Below are positions 26,708 through 35,787 of a stretch of 64,000 nucleotides of DNA, one piece after another. Within the stretch, counting starts at the first letter, position 1, and each line of letters starts with the position of its first letter. Position numbers and translations under genes: made by a program. Source of the DNA: Altererythrobacter ishigakiensis (GTDB lineage: Bacteria; Pseudomonadota; Alphaproteobacteria; Sphingomonadales; Sphingomonadaceae); contig NZ_CP015963.1 in the NCBI RefSeq assembly GCF_001663155.1, positions 2,609,979 through 2,673,978 on the forward strand, in the 5' to 3' direction. Under the pieces are notes generated by a model that was not told the DNA's origin, did no database searches, and saw nothing but the letters and a program-made list of their open reading frames with translations.

Positions 26708-27172
26708 ATGAGGTCTGTTGTTGCATTATATGATCGCGCGGTCGGCCTTGTCGCGAATGTAATTGGCGAAGCCTTCGCACTGCTGCTGACTCGCGTTGCG
26801 CTAGCCGGGATCTTCTGGCGTTCGTACAAGACTAAGGTAGAGGAAGGGACTTGGCTGCAAATCACTGATACGCAGTATTTCCTCTTCGAAGACCAGTTCT
26901 CAGGTCTGCCGATACCGACCGACCTCGCCGTACCCATGGCAACCTATGCTGAATTTCTTTTCCCGATCCTGCTGGTGCTGGGTCTTGCGACGCGATTTTC
27001 AGCGGTAGCATTGCTGATCATGACGCTCGTCATTCAAATCTTCGTATTCCCGACCAGCGATCATTTCTTTGGCTGGGCAATGGTGCCGATTGCTCTCGCA
27101 GCGGTCCTCATTGCCCGCGGAAGCGGAATGCTCTCGGCCGACGCAATTGTCGTAAAGGCTCGCCGACAGTGA
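26708..27172 (+). CDS. DoxX family membrane protein (BufD-like)
   Basis: This 154-residue protein has about four membrane helices: near 20-35, 75-95, 100-120 and 125-140. It carries the DoxX pattern LTRVALAGIFWRSYKTKVEEG and FLFPILLVLGLATRFSAVAL. DoxX proteins commonly accompany DUF2282 precursors and are thought to be redox-linked membrane partners. The start at 26708 has an AGGAG site. A Met six codons earlier lacks one. The stop overlaps the GTG of sigF. Confidence 0.9.
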   Translation: MRSVVALYDRAVGLVANVIGEAFALLLTRVALAGIFWRSYKTKVEEGTWLQITDTQYFLFEDQFSGLPIPTDLAVPMATYAEFLFPILLVLGLATRFSAVALLIMTLVIQIFVFPTSDHFFGWAMVPIALAAVLIARGSGMLSADAIVVKARRQ

Positions 27173-27699
27173 TCGCTGAAGAAGCCACCCTAGCCCGCCT
27201 TATGGCGGCAGCACAGAGGGGCGACAAATCCGCCTACAACGTGCTGCTGTCAGAGGTGAGCATGTGGCTGGAGAGGTATTTTCGCAAGCGCGTACCGCCT
27301 CATCAGCAAGATGATCTGGTTCAGGACGTTCTAATGGCCGTACACAACAAGCGCGCGACCTATGATGTGACCCGGCCATTCCTACCATGGCTGGCAGCGA
27401 TCGCCCGCTATCGTTGGGTCGACCATCTGCGTAAGGTCTACAAGCATGAAAGCGACTTGCTGGAAGACAATGATGCATCGGTCGACAGTGATGAAGATGT
27501 AGTCGAGGCCCGCGTCAGTCTCGAACGCCTGTTTATCCATCTTCCTGACGCGCAAGCAGAAGCAATCGAACTCGTGAAGATCGAAGGACATTCGATCCGC
27601 GAAGCATCAGAAATGACCGGCCAAAGCGAAAGCCTGGTCAAAGTGAATATCCATCGCGGCCTGAAGAAGCTGGCCGCGATTGTCGAGAAGGCAGAATGA
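27169..27699 (+). CDS. sigF: ECF sigma factor SigF, bufferin-operon regulator
   Basis: This 176-residue ECF sigma factor has region 2 (DDLVQDVLMAVHNKRATYD and FLPWLAAIARYRWVDHLRK) and region 4 (LPDAQAEAIELVKIEGHSIR, then SESLVKVNIHRGLKKL). Genes of this kind followed by DUF1109 correspond to the SigF-NrsF pair of Caulobacter, which controls DUF2282-containing operons under metal stress. The GTG start overlaps the doxX stop and its own stop overlaps the nrsF start. Matching promoters lie before bufA1 and bufA2. Confidence 0.9.
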   Translation: MIAEEATLARLMAAAQRGDKSAYNVLLSEVSMWLERYFRKRVPPHQQDDLVQDVLMAVHNKRATYDVTRPFLPWLAAIARYRWVDHLRKVYKHESDLLEDNDASVDSDEDVVEARVSLERLFIHLPDAQAEAIELVKIEGHSIREASEMTGQSESLVKVNIHRGLKKLAAIVEKAE

Positions 27700-28343
27700 C
27701 AATGAATAAGAACCGCGACAAACTGATCGCAGGACTTACCGATGACCTGACCCCCGTCCGCAGCTTCAAACAGCGCGATGGGATAGCGATGGTAGCTGTT
27801 GCCGCTGCGCTGACACTTATCGGCGTGCTGGCTATCGAGGGTTTATGGTCTGGCGCGTTCCAGGGCGAAGCCGCGCCTTTCTTTTGGGTGACGAACGGCT
27901 TGCTCTTGCTGCTTGGCCTCGCCAGTGCAGGTGCCGTGATCGCCATGGCCTCACCCGGCGTAGGTAATCGCCACGATGCACCAAAGTGGTCCTTTGCCAT
28001 GTTGCTTGTACTGCCATTGGCCGCATTTATCAGCTTGCTGTCTCACGGACTCGGCACAGCCGCACATAACGATCCGTTTGCGTTACATTGCTTTACAGCA
28101 TCGCTTATCGCTTCGACGGGTATCGGCGGCGCGTTGAGCTTTTGGTTGCGCCGAGGTGCGCCCGTATCCCATGAAGCAGCGGGCTGGTTTACCGGCATTG
28201 CTGCTGGCGCGACCGGCACGCTGATTTACGGCATGTCTTGCCCCGTAGATAGTGTGACGCATCTAGGCATATGGCACGTTGTTCCTGTGGCGGTTGCCAC
28301 CATTATAGGTCGATTGATCGTGCCGAAACTTATCGTTTGGTAG
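27696..28343 (+). CDS. nrsF: DUF1109/NrsF anti-sigma factor, membrane-bound
   Basis: This 215-residue protein has six predicted membrane helices after a short cytosolic N-terminus (LIAGLTDDLTPVRSF). It holds exactly two cysteines, C132 (in LHCF) and C182 (in GMSCPVDS). These match the two conserved Cys known in Caulobacter NrsF, where they are needed for metal sensing. It likely holds SigF at the membrane and releases it when the Cys pair is bound or oxidised. The ATG overlaps the sigF stop. An alternative Met two codons in is equally possible. Confidence 0.9.
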   Translation: MTMNKNRDKLIAGLTDDLTPVRSFKQRDGIAMVAVAAALTLIGVLAIEGLWSGAFQGEAAPFFWVTNGLLLLLGLASAGAVIAMASPGVGNRHDAPKWSFAMLLVLPLAAFISLLSHGLGTAAHNDPFALHCFTASLIASTGIGGALSFWLRRGAPVSHEAAGWFTGIAAGATGTLIYGMSCPVDSVTHLGIWHVVPVAVATIIGRLIVPKLIVW

Positions 28344-28371
28344 GACGCTATAGCCAACAAATTGAGTTTAA

Positions 28372-28402
28372 GGGGTGCCGATTCGGCGCCCCTTCTTCTT
28401 TA
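28372..28402 (+). terminator. Rho-independent terminator after nrsF
   Basis: GGGGTGCC-GATTC-GGCGCCCC forms an 8-bp stem with one G-T pair, followed by TTCTTCTTT. It closes the bufA1 operon before ispG. Confidence 0.85.
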
Positions 28403-28465
28403 CCCGATTGCTGATCACACCAACTGTCATTGCCCCTTCATGTTGCGGTGACTATATGCCAACGC

Positions 28466-29605
28466 ATGTCATCCGTTAGACCTTGGCGCGACATTGAACG
28501 TCGCCAGAGCCGCCAGATCATGGTTGGTAACGTGCCGGTGGGCGGCGATGCGCCCATCACTGTGCAAACCATGACCAACACCCCGACCGAAGATGCGGTT
28601 GCCACGATCGACCAGATCCGGCGCTGCGAAGAAGTGGGCGCAGACATCATCCGTGTATCAGTGCCAACGGTTGAAGCGAGCGCCGCATTTAGCAAGATTA
28701 CAAAAGCTGCGCGGGTTCCGATCGTGGCGGATATTCACTTCCACTACAAACGCGCATTGGAAGCCGCAGACGGCGGTGCTGCCTGCCTGCGCATCAACCC
28801 CGGTAATATCGGTTCGTCAGAACGTGTGACTGAAGTTGTCCGCGCCGCGAAAGCAAATGGTTGTGCGATCCGGATCGGCGTGAATGCTGGAAGCCTGGAA
28901 AAGGACCTGCTCGAAAAGTACGGCGAGCCTTGCCCGGAAGCGCTGATCGAAAGCGCGCTTGATCATATCAAGCTGCTGCAGGATCATGATTTCCACGAAT
29001 ACAAGGTAGCGGTGAAGGCAAGCGACGTGTTTCTGGCAGTCGCCGCCTATCACGGGCTGGCCGAAGCGGTCGATTGCCCGCTGCACCTGGGTATCACCGA
29101 GGCAGGCGGCCTGATCGGTGGCACAGTCAAATCCAGCATCGGCATCGGTTCGCTGCTGTGGGCAGGCATCGGCGACACGATCCGTGTCAGCCTGTCGGCA
29201 GAGCCAGAGCAAGAGGTCAAAGTCGGCTTTGAAATGCTAAAGGCGCTGGGCTTGCGCACCCGCGGCGTGCGGGTCGTGTCTTGCCCCAGTTGTTCGCGGC
29301 AAGGGTTTGACGTGATCCGCACGGTCGAAACGCTCGAGAAACGGCTTGAGCACATCAAGACTCCCATGTCGCTCTCTGTGCTGGGCTGTGTGGTCAATGG
29401 ACCCGGCGAAGCGCGTGAGACCGATATCGGCCTGACAGGCGGCGGATCGGGCAAGCATATGGTTTATCTTTCAGGAGTGAAGGATCACCATATCGAGAGC
29501 GACGATATGCTGGATCACATAGTCAAGCTGGTCGAAGAAAAGGCTGCGAAGATCGAAGCAGGCGAAGCTGAAGCATTCGATCCGCACAAAGTGGCGGCGG
29601 AATAG
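28466..29605 (+). CDS. ispG: (E)-4-hydroxy-3-methylbut-2-enyl-diphosphate synthase
   Basis: This 379-residue enzyme of the MEP isoprenoid pathway converts MEcPP to HMBPP with a [4Fe-4S] cluster. Cluster ligands lie in [13 protein letters not shown] and [11 protein letters not shown]. The TIM-barrel part includes [23 protein letters not shown] and [16 protein letters not shown]. Length fits the short bacterial form. I start at the ATG at 28466, because an open frame twelve codons longer would reach back towards the terminator. Confidence 0.96.
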   Translation: MSSVRPWRDIERRQSRQIMVGNVPVGGDAPITVQTMTNTPTEDAVATIDQIRRCEEVGADIIRVSVPTVEASAAFSKITKAARVPIVADIHFHYKRALEAADGGAACLRINPGNIGSSERVTEVVRAAKANGCAIRIGVNAGSLEKDLLEKYGEPCPEALIESALDHIKLLQDHDFHEYKVAVKASDVFLAVAAYHGLAEAVDCPLHLGITEAGGLIGGTVKSSIGIGSLLWAGIGDTIRVSLSAEPEQEVKVGFEMLKALGLRTRGVRVVSCPSCSRQGFDVIRTVETLEKRLEHIKTPMSLSVLGCVVNGPGEARETDIGLTGGGSGKHMVYLSGVKDHHIESDDMLDHIVKLVEEKAAKIEAGEAEAFDPHKVAAE

Positions 29606-29914
29606 ATGAAAAAGGCTTCCACTTCTTCAGCGGATCAGACGCGGTTTGAAGAGGTGAGCGAGCCTGCTTCGCTACCAGCAGTTGTGAACGAAACGGCGAC
29701 ACCCGCAAAGGCATCTGGCGCGCGAGCGATCGGCGCAACCGCAATAGGTGCCTTCGCGCTTGGCGCATTGGCCATGGGCGCTGTCGCGATCGGTGCCATG
29801 GCGGTTGGTCGAATGGCGATCGGCAAGCTGCGAATACGCGATGCCCGGATTGACCGGCTGCGCGTGGGCAAGATCGAGATCAGCGAGCCACCAGATTCGA
29901 ACGCCCGCCGCTAA
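29606..29914 (+). CDS. Small Ala/Gly pentapeptide-repeat protein
   Basis: This 102-residue protein has a polar N-terminus of about 36 residues. Then follow about ten tandem five-residue units of the form A-(I/L/M/V)-G-A-x (ARAIGATAIGAFALGALAMG and on), ending in a more charged run RIRDARIDRLRVGKIEI in the same register. The periodicity suggests a small beta-solenoid like pentapeptide-repeat proteins, with Gly in place of the usual Asp/Asn. A membrane-associated form is the alternative. The gene starts directly after the ispG stop. Function is unknown. Confidence 0.75.
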   Translation: MKKASTSSADQTRFEEVSEPASLPAVVNETATPAKASGARAIGATAIGAFALGALAMGAVAIGAMAVGRMAIGKLRIRDARIDRLRVGKIEISEPPDSNARR

Positions 29915-29926
29915 ACCGCAGCACCA

Positions 29927-30472
29927 ATGCTGACTGCATTCTCACTTGCTATTGCATTGGCGATGGATGCGTTCGCTGTAGCGCTGACACAAGGCGCGCG
30001 CTTCCGGCATGATTGGAAGAGCGTGGCTCTCATCGCAATGGCGTTTGGCCTATTTCAGGGTCTGATGCCGTTAGCCGGTTGGCTCTTAGGCAGCCTAGCC
30101 TTGCCATTCGTCGAAGCCTGGGACCATTGGATTGCAGGCGGATTACTCGCAGCGCTGGGCGTACAGATGATCTGGTTCGGTGGAAACGAGAGTGAAGGTC
30201 CCGCCAGACTTTCGGGCTTTGCCTTGTTGGCAGCGTCGATTGCTACGAGTGTTGATGCATTTGCGGCCGGTATAACTCTACCGACGATGGATTTCCCACC
30301 ACTGGCAAGCTGCGCCTTGATTGCGACAGTAACTGCTGCTCTCTCAGCGATCGCAATCGAACTGGGACAGCGAGCCGGCGACAAGTTTGGCCGCCATGCA
30401 GAGATTGCCGGTGGCGTGATGCTGATTGCGCTCGGCGCAAATATCGTCTTCGATCACACGATAGGTGCTTGA
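29927..30472 (+). CDS. mntP: Manganese efflux pump MntP
   Basis: This 181-residue protein has six membrane helices in two similar halves, each with the conserved acidic motif: AMDAFAVAL near residue 13 and TSVDAFAAGI near residue 108. MntP exports Mn2+. No yybP-ykoY riboswitch can fit in the 12-base gap to the preceding gene, so expression probably depends on the ispG transcript or an internal promoter. Confidence 0.92.
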   Translation: MLTAFSLAIALAMDAFAVALTQGARFRHDWKSVALIAMAFGLFQGLMPLAGWLLGSLALPFVEAWDHWIAGGLLAALGVQMIWFGGNESEGPARLSGFALLAASIATSVDAFAAGITLPTMDFPPLASCALIATVTAALSAIAIELGQRAGDKFGRHAEIAGGVMLIALGANIVFDHTIGA

Positions 30473-30473
30473 T

Positions 30474-31385
30474 ATGCTCCACGTCGTCCATCACGCTGAT
30501 TACATGGCGCCGCGCCCAGAGCGCGGCACATTCAAATTCGACAAATATTATCTTGTGATGGAGGCACTTCGCGACAGTGGCGCGGCCATCACTGAACATG
30601 CTCCAGAGCCGATGCCCCGCAAATGGCTGGAGGCGGTGCATTGTCCCACCTATGTCGATGAAGTCTTTCGCGCCAACGTCCCGCGAGAGAAAGAACGCCG
30701 AATTGGCTTTCCCGTAACCGCGCAAATTTCCAGCCGTGTGAGGCACACGAACGGTGGGACCTGGCTGGCCGCCCTGCTCGCAAAACGCCACGGCTATGCC
30801 GCCAACAGTGCTGCGGGCAGCCACCACGCCTTGCATGACACAGGTGCTGGCTATTGCGTGTTCAACGATCTTGCCGTTTCCGCAAACCGATTAATTGCTG
30901 AAGTGGCAGCCAAGCGAATCTTGATTGTCGATCTGGATGTGCATCAGGGCGACGGCACGGCCAGTCTGCTGGCAGGACGTGAGGACGTGTTTACATTCTC
31001 GATGCACGCCGAGAAGAATTTTCCGGTGCGCAAGGCACGCTCGAGTCTGGACGTTGCCCTGCCCGATGGGGTCGATGACGATGGCTATATGGACACGCTC
31101 AACAGGCATCTTCCGGAGGTGCTGACTCACTTTGCTCCGGACCTTGTTCTGTATCAGGCTGGCGTCGATCCCCACGCACAAGACCGGCTCGGCAGACTCG
31201 CGCTGACCGACGGCGGCCTCGAAGCACGTGATCGATATGTTGTCAGCGAAATGCGAAGGCGAGCCCTGCCAATCGCAAGCGCACTTGGTGGTGGATATGG
31301 TGAGGATCAGCGCGAAGTTGCCGCAAGGCATGCCCGTTCAATGCTGGCAATGGCCGACGAAAATATCAAATTTACAGTGGTTTAA
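30474..31385 (+). CDS. Histone deacetylase family (class IV/HDAC11-like) amidohydrolase
   Basis: This protein of about 303 residues has the arginase/deacetylase zinc-site motifs: AAGSHHAL (paired His), GYCVFNDLAVS, DLDVHQGDGTA (D-x-H zinc ligands), YQAGVDPHAQD and a Gly-rich LGGGYGED. Bacterial members remove acyl groups from polyamines, small amides or proteins. The substrate here is unknown. A GTG three codons earlier overlaps mntP. The ATG at 30474 starts right after the mntP stop. Confidence 0.9.
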   Translation: MLHVVHHADYMAPRPERGTFKFDKYYLVMEALRDSGAAITEHAPEPMPRKWLEAVHCPTYVDEVFRANVPREKERRIGFPVTAQISSRVRHTNGGTWLAALLAKRHGYAANSAAGSHHALHDTGAGYCVFNDLAVSANRLIAEVAAKRILIVDLDVHQGDGTASLLAGREDVFTFSMHAEKNFPVRKARSSLDVALPDGVDDDGYMDTLNRHLPEVLTHFAPDLVLYQAGVDPHAQDRLGRLALTDGGLEARDRYVVSEMRRRALPIASALGGGYGEDQREVAARHARSMLAMADENIKFTVV

Positions 31386-31428
31386 TAGACTTTAGAGAGA
31401 CTTAACCCGGCTAGACTATTCTGGAGCA

Positions 31429-31962
31429 ATGCTCGGAAAGTATGTCGCCTTTGCAATTGGTGTATGCGGATTTGCGCTGCTGATCGTGCCCTCTGGGGAT
31501 AACCAGTTTGCGACTGAATCAGGCCAAGAACGCGAAGTGATGTCGGTTCATGTTGATCCCGCGCGTCAGCAATCAAGCAACGCCTGGTACTCAGGCGATC
31601 ATACCCTGCAGCGTGAAATGGACGGCCATTTCTATGCCAATGCCTATGTCAGCGGCACACCAATCCGTATGATGGTCGACACCGGTGCCAGCGTCATAGC
31701 GCTGACCGCCAATGATGCGAGCGCCGCCGGTCTTTATTGGGACAACAGCGAGGTCCGACACATTGGATCTGGTGCAAGTGGGGCCGTGTATGGCGTGCCG
31801 ACCAATCTTGCCGAAGTCGAGATCGGCGGCATGGTTCGCCACAATGTCGACGCCGTGATCATCCCGGATGGCCTCGAGATATCCTTGCTCGGCCAATCCT
31901 ATTTGGCTCAGATCGGATCGGTCGAGATCAATGGCAGCCAAATGGTGATGAGCGGCAACTAA
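31429..31962 (+). CDS. Retropepsin-like aspartic protease, membrane-anchored (TIGR02281 type)
   Basis: This 177-residue protein has an N-terminal helix (about 5-21) and one retropepsin-like domain with the catalytic triad motif VDTGAS (D84). It ends with the second signature ISLLGQSYLAQIGSVEI. The domain would face the periplasm and act as a dimer. Substrates of this family are not known. GGAG precedes the ATG. Confidence 0.9.
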   Translation: MLGKYVAFAIGVCGFALLIVPSGDNQFATESGQEREVMSVHVDPARQQSSNAWYSGDHTLQREMDGHFYANAYVSGTPIRMMVDTGASVIALTANDASAAGLYWDNSEVRHIGSGASGAVYGVPTNLAEVEIGGMVRHNVDAVIIPDGLEISLLGQSYLAQIGSVEINGSQMVMSGN

Positions 31963-32036
31963 CACCGTTTCGCTCTTACGCAGTGCTGTGCTAGGCCCGC
32001 TATGGTCGCAGCGGAGTAAACGCAGGGAGCGTACGC

Positions 32037-33488
32037 ATGGCCGAGTTCGAGACCGATTATCTGATTGTTGGTGCCGGCGCTGTTGGCCTTGCCTTCGCTG
32101 ATACGCTGATCGACGAAAATCCTGAATGCCATATAACCTTCGTGGACAAACACGCCAAACCCGGCGGGCACTGGAACGATGCCTATAGCTTCGTCGCCTT
32201 GCATCAGCCCAGCGGCACATATGGCGTCAACTCGATGGCATTCCCAAGCGAACAGATTGATACGCAAGGGCCCAATAAGGGTCTGTTCGCGCTCGCGAGC
32301 GGGCAGGAAGTGCTCGCATATTTTGAGCGGCTAATGAACATGCGTTTACTACCAACGGGGCGCGTCGAATATCATCGCCTGAGCGAGTATACTGGCCGTG
32401 ACGAAAATGGCGTCGCCACTATCCGATCGATTCTGAACGGTAGCGAAAAGACAATCAAAGTCCGCCGCAAGCTGGTTGATGCCACGTTCTATCAGACTAG
32501 TGTTCCTTCCACGCACACCCCGAATTTCGAAGTGGCTGCGGGTGTCGAACTTGCCGTTCCGGGCGATCTGCCCGCTCTCTGGATGGAGCCAGATACTCTA
32601 CCTGATCGATATGTGGTTCTGGGCGCGGGCAAGACCGCGATGGACACTGTCGTATGGCTGATACAAGCCGGGGTTGAACCGGACAGCATTAGCTGGGTCC
32701 GTCCACGCGAAAGCTGGCTATGGAACCGCGACTACACGCAACCGGGCAAGCAATTCTTCGAACAGGTCATGAGCATGCAGCTGGCGCTGCTTCGCACCGC
32801 GGGTGAGGCACAGGACGGTGCAGAATGGATGCGCAAACTGGGTGAGCAAGGCTATTATCTGCGTATTGACGAGAGTGTCGAGCCAGAGATGTTCCATTAC
32901 GCCACCATCAGCCAGGGTGAAGTAGATATCCTGCGCCAAGTGAAGGACGTGATCCGGAAAGGCCGCGTGACTGCACTTGAACCCGGCAAGATGATCTTCT
33001 CTGGCAGCGAAGTCTCCGTGCCTGAGGCGACAATCTTCATTGACTGCACCGCGTCTGCCGTACCGTTCGAAGCCCGCCAGCATTCGGGGCCATTGTTTCG
33101 CGGTGCCGAAATTGTGCTGCAACCGCTCCACGTGCCGATTGTCACATTCAGCGCGGCGATGGCTGCGTTCATCGAAGCCCACATTGAGGACGACAACGAG
33201 AAGAACCTGCTCGCAAGTCCGGGCCCGCTAACCGATACCCCCGCTACGTTCCCCTATGCGCAGATGATCAGCATGATGAACCGCGGGGCATGGTCACAAA
33301 AACCGGAGATTATGGCGTTTCTCGCTCGGTCACGGCTCGACAATGGTGGTCCTGTGATCGCTGAGTTGATGGCGGAGAACAGCCCGCGCCTCTCCATACT
33401 GGAGGAATTCCGGGAGGCGGCCCAGAAGCACATGCCCGACCTGATCCGGCTGGGAATGCAAGCCAAGGCGATTCATGAAAGTGCATAA
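32037..33488 (+). CDS. FAD-dependent monooxygenase-like NAD(P)-binding protein
   Basis: This 483-residue protein has an N-terminal FAD-binding GxGxxG (LIVGAGAVGLAFADTL) with an acidic strand end, PGGHWNDAYSFV, and a second dinucleotide site VVLGAGKTAMDTV near residue 205. This arrangement resembles flavin monooxygenase-like and thioredoxin-reductase-like flavoproteins. No partner genes hint at the substrate. A GGGAG site lies before the ATG. Confidence 0.8.
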   Translation: MAEFETDYLIVGAGAVGLAFADTLIDENPECHITFVDKHAKPGGHWNDAYSFVALHQPSGTYGVNSMAFPSEQIDTQGPNKGLFALASGQEVLAYFERLMNMRLLPTGRVEYHRLSEYTGRDENGVATIRSILNGSEKTIKVRRKLVDATFYQTSVPSTHTPNFEVAAGVELAVPGDLPALWMEPDTLPDRYVVLGAGKTAMDTVVWLIQAGVEPDSISWVRPRESWLWNRDYTQPGKQFFEQVMSMQLALLRTAGEAQDGAEWMRKLGEQGYYLRIDESVEPEMFHYATISQGEVDILRQVKDVIRKGRVTALEPGKMIFSGSEVSVPEATIFIDCTASAVPFEARQHSGPLFRGAEIVLQPLHVPIVTFSAAMAAFIEAHIEDDNEKNLLASPGPLTDTPATFPYAQMISMMNRGAWSQKPEIMAFLARSRLDNGGPVIAELMAENSPRLSILEEFREAAQKHMPDLIRLGMQAKAIHESA

Positions 33489-33533
33489 TCCTGTTCCATG
33501 GAACGCAAGAGATGCGCTATACATTGTGTTGTT

Positions 33534-34232
33534 ATGAAGCGGCGCGAGATCCTGATCGGCGGTTTGGCGGCCAGTGCGGCACTGGCCGCGCCCGCGCGTG
33601 CGTTTGCACAAGTGCAGAAAGGAACTACGCGGGATCGCGCCCTTTTCGAGATCGCCAAGCGAGAGCTCGACCGCGCAGGAGATGCTATTTGGAAGCGCGA
33701 TATTGTCGGAATTGCAGATTTCGGCCTGCATTCAGCCAATCGGCGTTTTCACTTCGTCAATCTTGAGCGCGAGGAAGTCCAAAGCTTCCATGTCAGCCAC
33801 GGCTCGGGCTCGGACCCTGAACATGATGGCTGGCTCAACAATTACTCTAATGTTGAAGGATCGAACGCCACCAGCCGTGGTGCCTATGTGACGTGGGAAT
33901 GGTATCAGGGCCGCTTTGGAACTTCGGTAAGATTGGGAGGGCTTGATCCGACCAACGACGCCGCGCTCCAACGCTACATCGTGATGCATCGTGCCAAGTA
34001 TGCGGAGCCTTCGCACGTCGAACGCTGGGGGCGTCTGGGACGTTCAAACGGGTGTTTTGCGCTGGGTGAAGAGCAATTCCGCATAGCACTGCTCAACCTT
34101 TCAGGCGGCAGATTGCTTTTTGCTGACAGCCTGGGGCTGGAAGAAAACGGTACGCAGGTTGCGCTCAATATCGATCCGCTACAGCCTGATCGGCCTAGCC
34201 TCGCTCAACGGTATGCGCCGGGCTCATACTGA
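33534..34232 (+). CDS. Exported L,D-transpeptidase-like protein (YkuD_2 family)
   Basis: This 232-residue protein starts MKRREILIGG with a hydrophobic run to about residue 26, a Sec or Tat signal. The catalytic region has H152 (IVMHRAKYAE) and LGRSNGCFALG with C174, the S-x-G-C motif of the murein L,D-transpeptidase catalytic domain family. It probably acts on peptidoglycan in the periplasm. The ATG at 33534 is preferred over an upstream one because the signal peptide begins there. It is convergent with a second, larger L,D-transpeptidase, three bases between the stops. Confidence 0.88.
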   Translation: MKRREILIGGLAASAALAAPARAFAQVQKGTTRDRALFEIAKRELDRAGDAIWKRDIVGIADFGLHSANRRFHFVNLEREEVQSFHVSHGSGSDPEHDGWLNNYSNVEGSNATSRGAYVTWEWYQGRFGTSVRLGGLDPTNDAALQRYIVMHRAKYAEPSHVERWGRLGRSNGCFALGEEQFRIALLNLSGGRLLFADSLGLEENGTQVALNIDPLQPDRPSLAQRYAPGSY

Positions 34233-34235
34233 CCC

Positions 34236-35639
34236 TTAGGGCGCATCCTGCAAGTTATCTTCGATTACGATAATTTCCTGTTCGAATGTACGTGATTTAT
34301 CTGCCTTGCGCGGCTTTGCCAGACTGGCCAGCACAGGCGCATCACGGCCATAGATGTCATCGAACTCCTTCAATTCACCATCAATGTCCGTCGCCATAGT
34401 GAAATAGGTTATGTAAACCGGCAGGCGACGCTGAACAGGGACCAGTTTGTATTTGCCGGAAGTCGCGATTTCGACCGCTTCCTCCTTCGTCACACCGCGG
34501 CCCAGAATTGCCATCGTAATCGCCAGTTCCAGGGCGCGCTCGGTGCGGATGCAACCGTGGCTTAGCGCCCGCATTTCGTCCGCAAACAGATGGCGTGACG
34601 GCGTATCGTGCAGGAAGATCGCATGCTCGTTGGGCATGTGTATCTTCATCCGGCCAAGCGAATTGGCCGGGCCGGGCTGCTGAACCACACTGACCCAGCC
34701 ATCGTGTTCGGTGCGCGTGTAGCCTTGCGCACGAGCCCAGGCAGGATTGTTCAGGACTTTGTTTCCTAGCCCTTCACCGACAACAATTGACTGCGGCACA
34801 GTCCAGGTTGGATTGAAAACAACTCCTTCGACAATCTCTGCAAGTTGAGGGGTTGCAGTGCGTCCTGGCTTGCCGACGATCGTACGATAACTGCTGATGA
34901 TCTTGTCTTTGACTGTAAGACGCAGCTGGTACTCCGGCACATTAGTGATCAGATATTGATCGCCAAGATCGCGCGCCAGCCAACGCCAGCGATCCATGTT
35001 CGCGCGGATCAGTTGCCGCGTCTCGATGTCCTCTTCAGGCGTCGCTGCCAGCGCATCACGCAGACGCGCATAGTCAGGATGTGTCGGCTTTATCCGTTCA
35101 ATCACTCCCGCGATATCGCCGGTTCCCAAAGCTTCTCGCATCAATTCGCCGCTGCGAAACAGATCGCGATCCGGATCAATCACAAACCACTGCTGGCGCG
35201 CATCCATCGTTGTACGTCCATCGCGCAAATCCTCTATCAGCCAGACAAAGGCTTGGCTTGCAACTTCGCTCAGACGATCAGACGCGCCATGACCAATCTG
35301 GGCCATCAGCTCTGAAAGACGGTAATCGACGGGGTCGAGACCTTCCTTCCCAATGTCCCGAATGATCAGCGCCAGCGCTGAGGCCTGCTCGGGCGTCCAC
35401 TCTTGTATGAGAGGCACCACTTCCGCCCCATATTCGCCCTGAACAACGGGATCAGACACCATGCGGGGGAAGGCCTCTTCCATGCTTTGCGGCACCGGTT
35501 CCTGCTCGACTTCAGAATTGGCCTGCTGGGCAGACTGAGCGAGCAGGTCTTCCGGCTGCATATCCTGCGCAGCAGCGTCGGCGGCGCCAAGACCTAGCGC
35601 CACCCCAGCCAAGATCATTTTGCGCAATCCGTATTGCAT
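34236..35639 (-). CDS. YcbB-type murein L,D-transpeptidase (YkuD domain)
   Basis: This 467-residue protein has a signal peptide ending near AAAQ (residue 25). A helical scaffold region (about 75-220) follows, then the YkuD domain, with IHMPNEHAIFLHDTP and the catalytic LSHGCIRTERA (C363). The architecture is that of LdtD/YcbB, which forms 3-3 peptidoglycan cross-links. Two L,D-transpeptidase genes of different subfamilies face each other here. Its start lies 148 bases from the divergent EamA transporter. Confidence 0.92.
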   Translation of the reverse strand: MQYGLRKMILAGVALGLGAADAAAQDMQPEDLLAQSAQQANSEVEQEPVPQSMEEAFPRMVSDPVVQGEYGAEVVPLIQEWTPEQASALALIIRDIGKEGLDPVDYRLSELMAQIGHGASDRLSEVASQAFVWLIEDLRDGRTTMDARQQWFVIDPDRDLFRSGELMREALGTGDIAGVIERIKPTHPDYARLRDALAATPEEDIETRQLIRANMDRWRWLARDLGDQYLITNVPEYQLRLTVKDKIISSYRTIVGKPGRTATPQLAEIVEGVVFNPTWTVPQSIVVGEGLGNKVLNNPAWARAQGYTRTEHDGWVSVVQQPGPANSLGRMKIHMPNEHAIFLHDTPSRHLFADEMRALSHGCIRTERALELAITMAILGRGVTKEEAVEIATSGKYKLVPVQRRLPVYITYFTMATDIDGELKEFDDIYGRDAPVLASLAKPRKADKSRTFEQEIIVIEDNLQDAP

Positions 35640-35787
35640 CGAACCCCTGTTCCCTGCCCGATCGGGCCAATTGGTTGCTCATGAGAAGCTATCTCACCGT
35701 GCAATCTCTATCAATCGGGGACCCTTTCAAGCACCTGAATTACTTTATTGTGATGACGCCGGACAACACTCAACCTATGGCAAGCTG

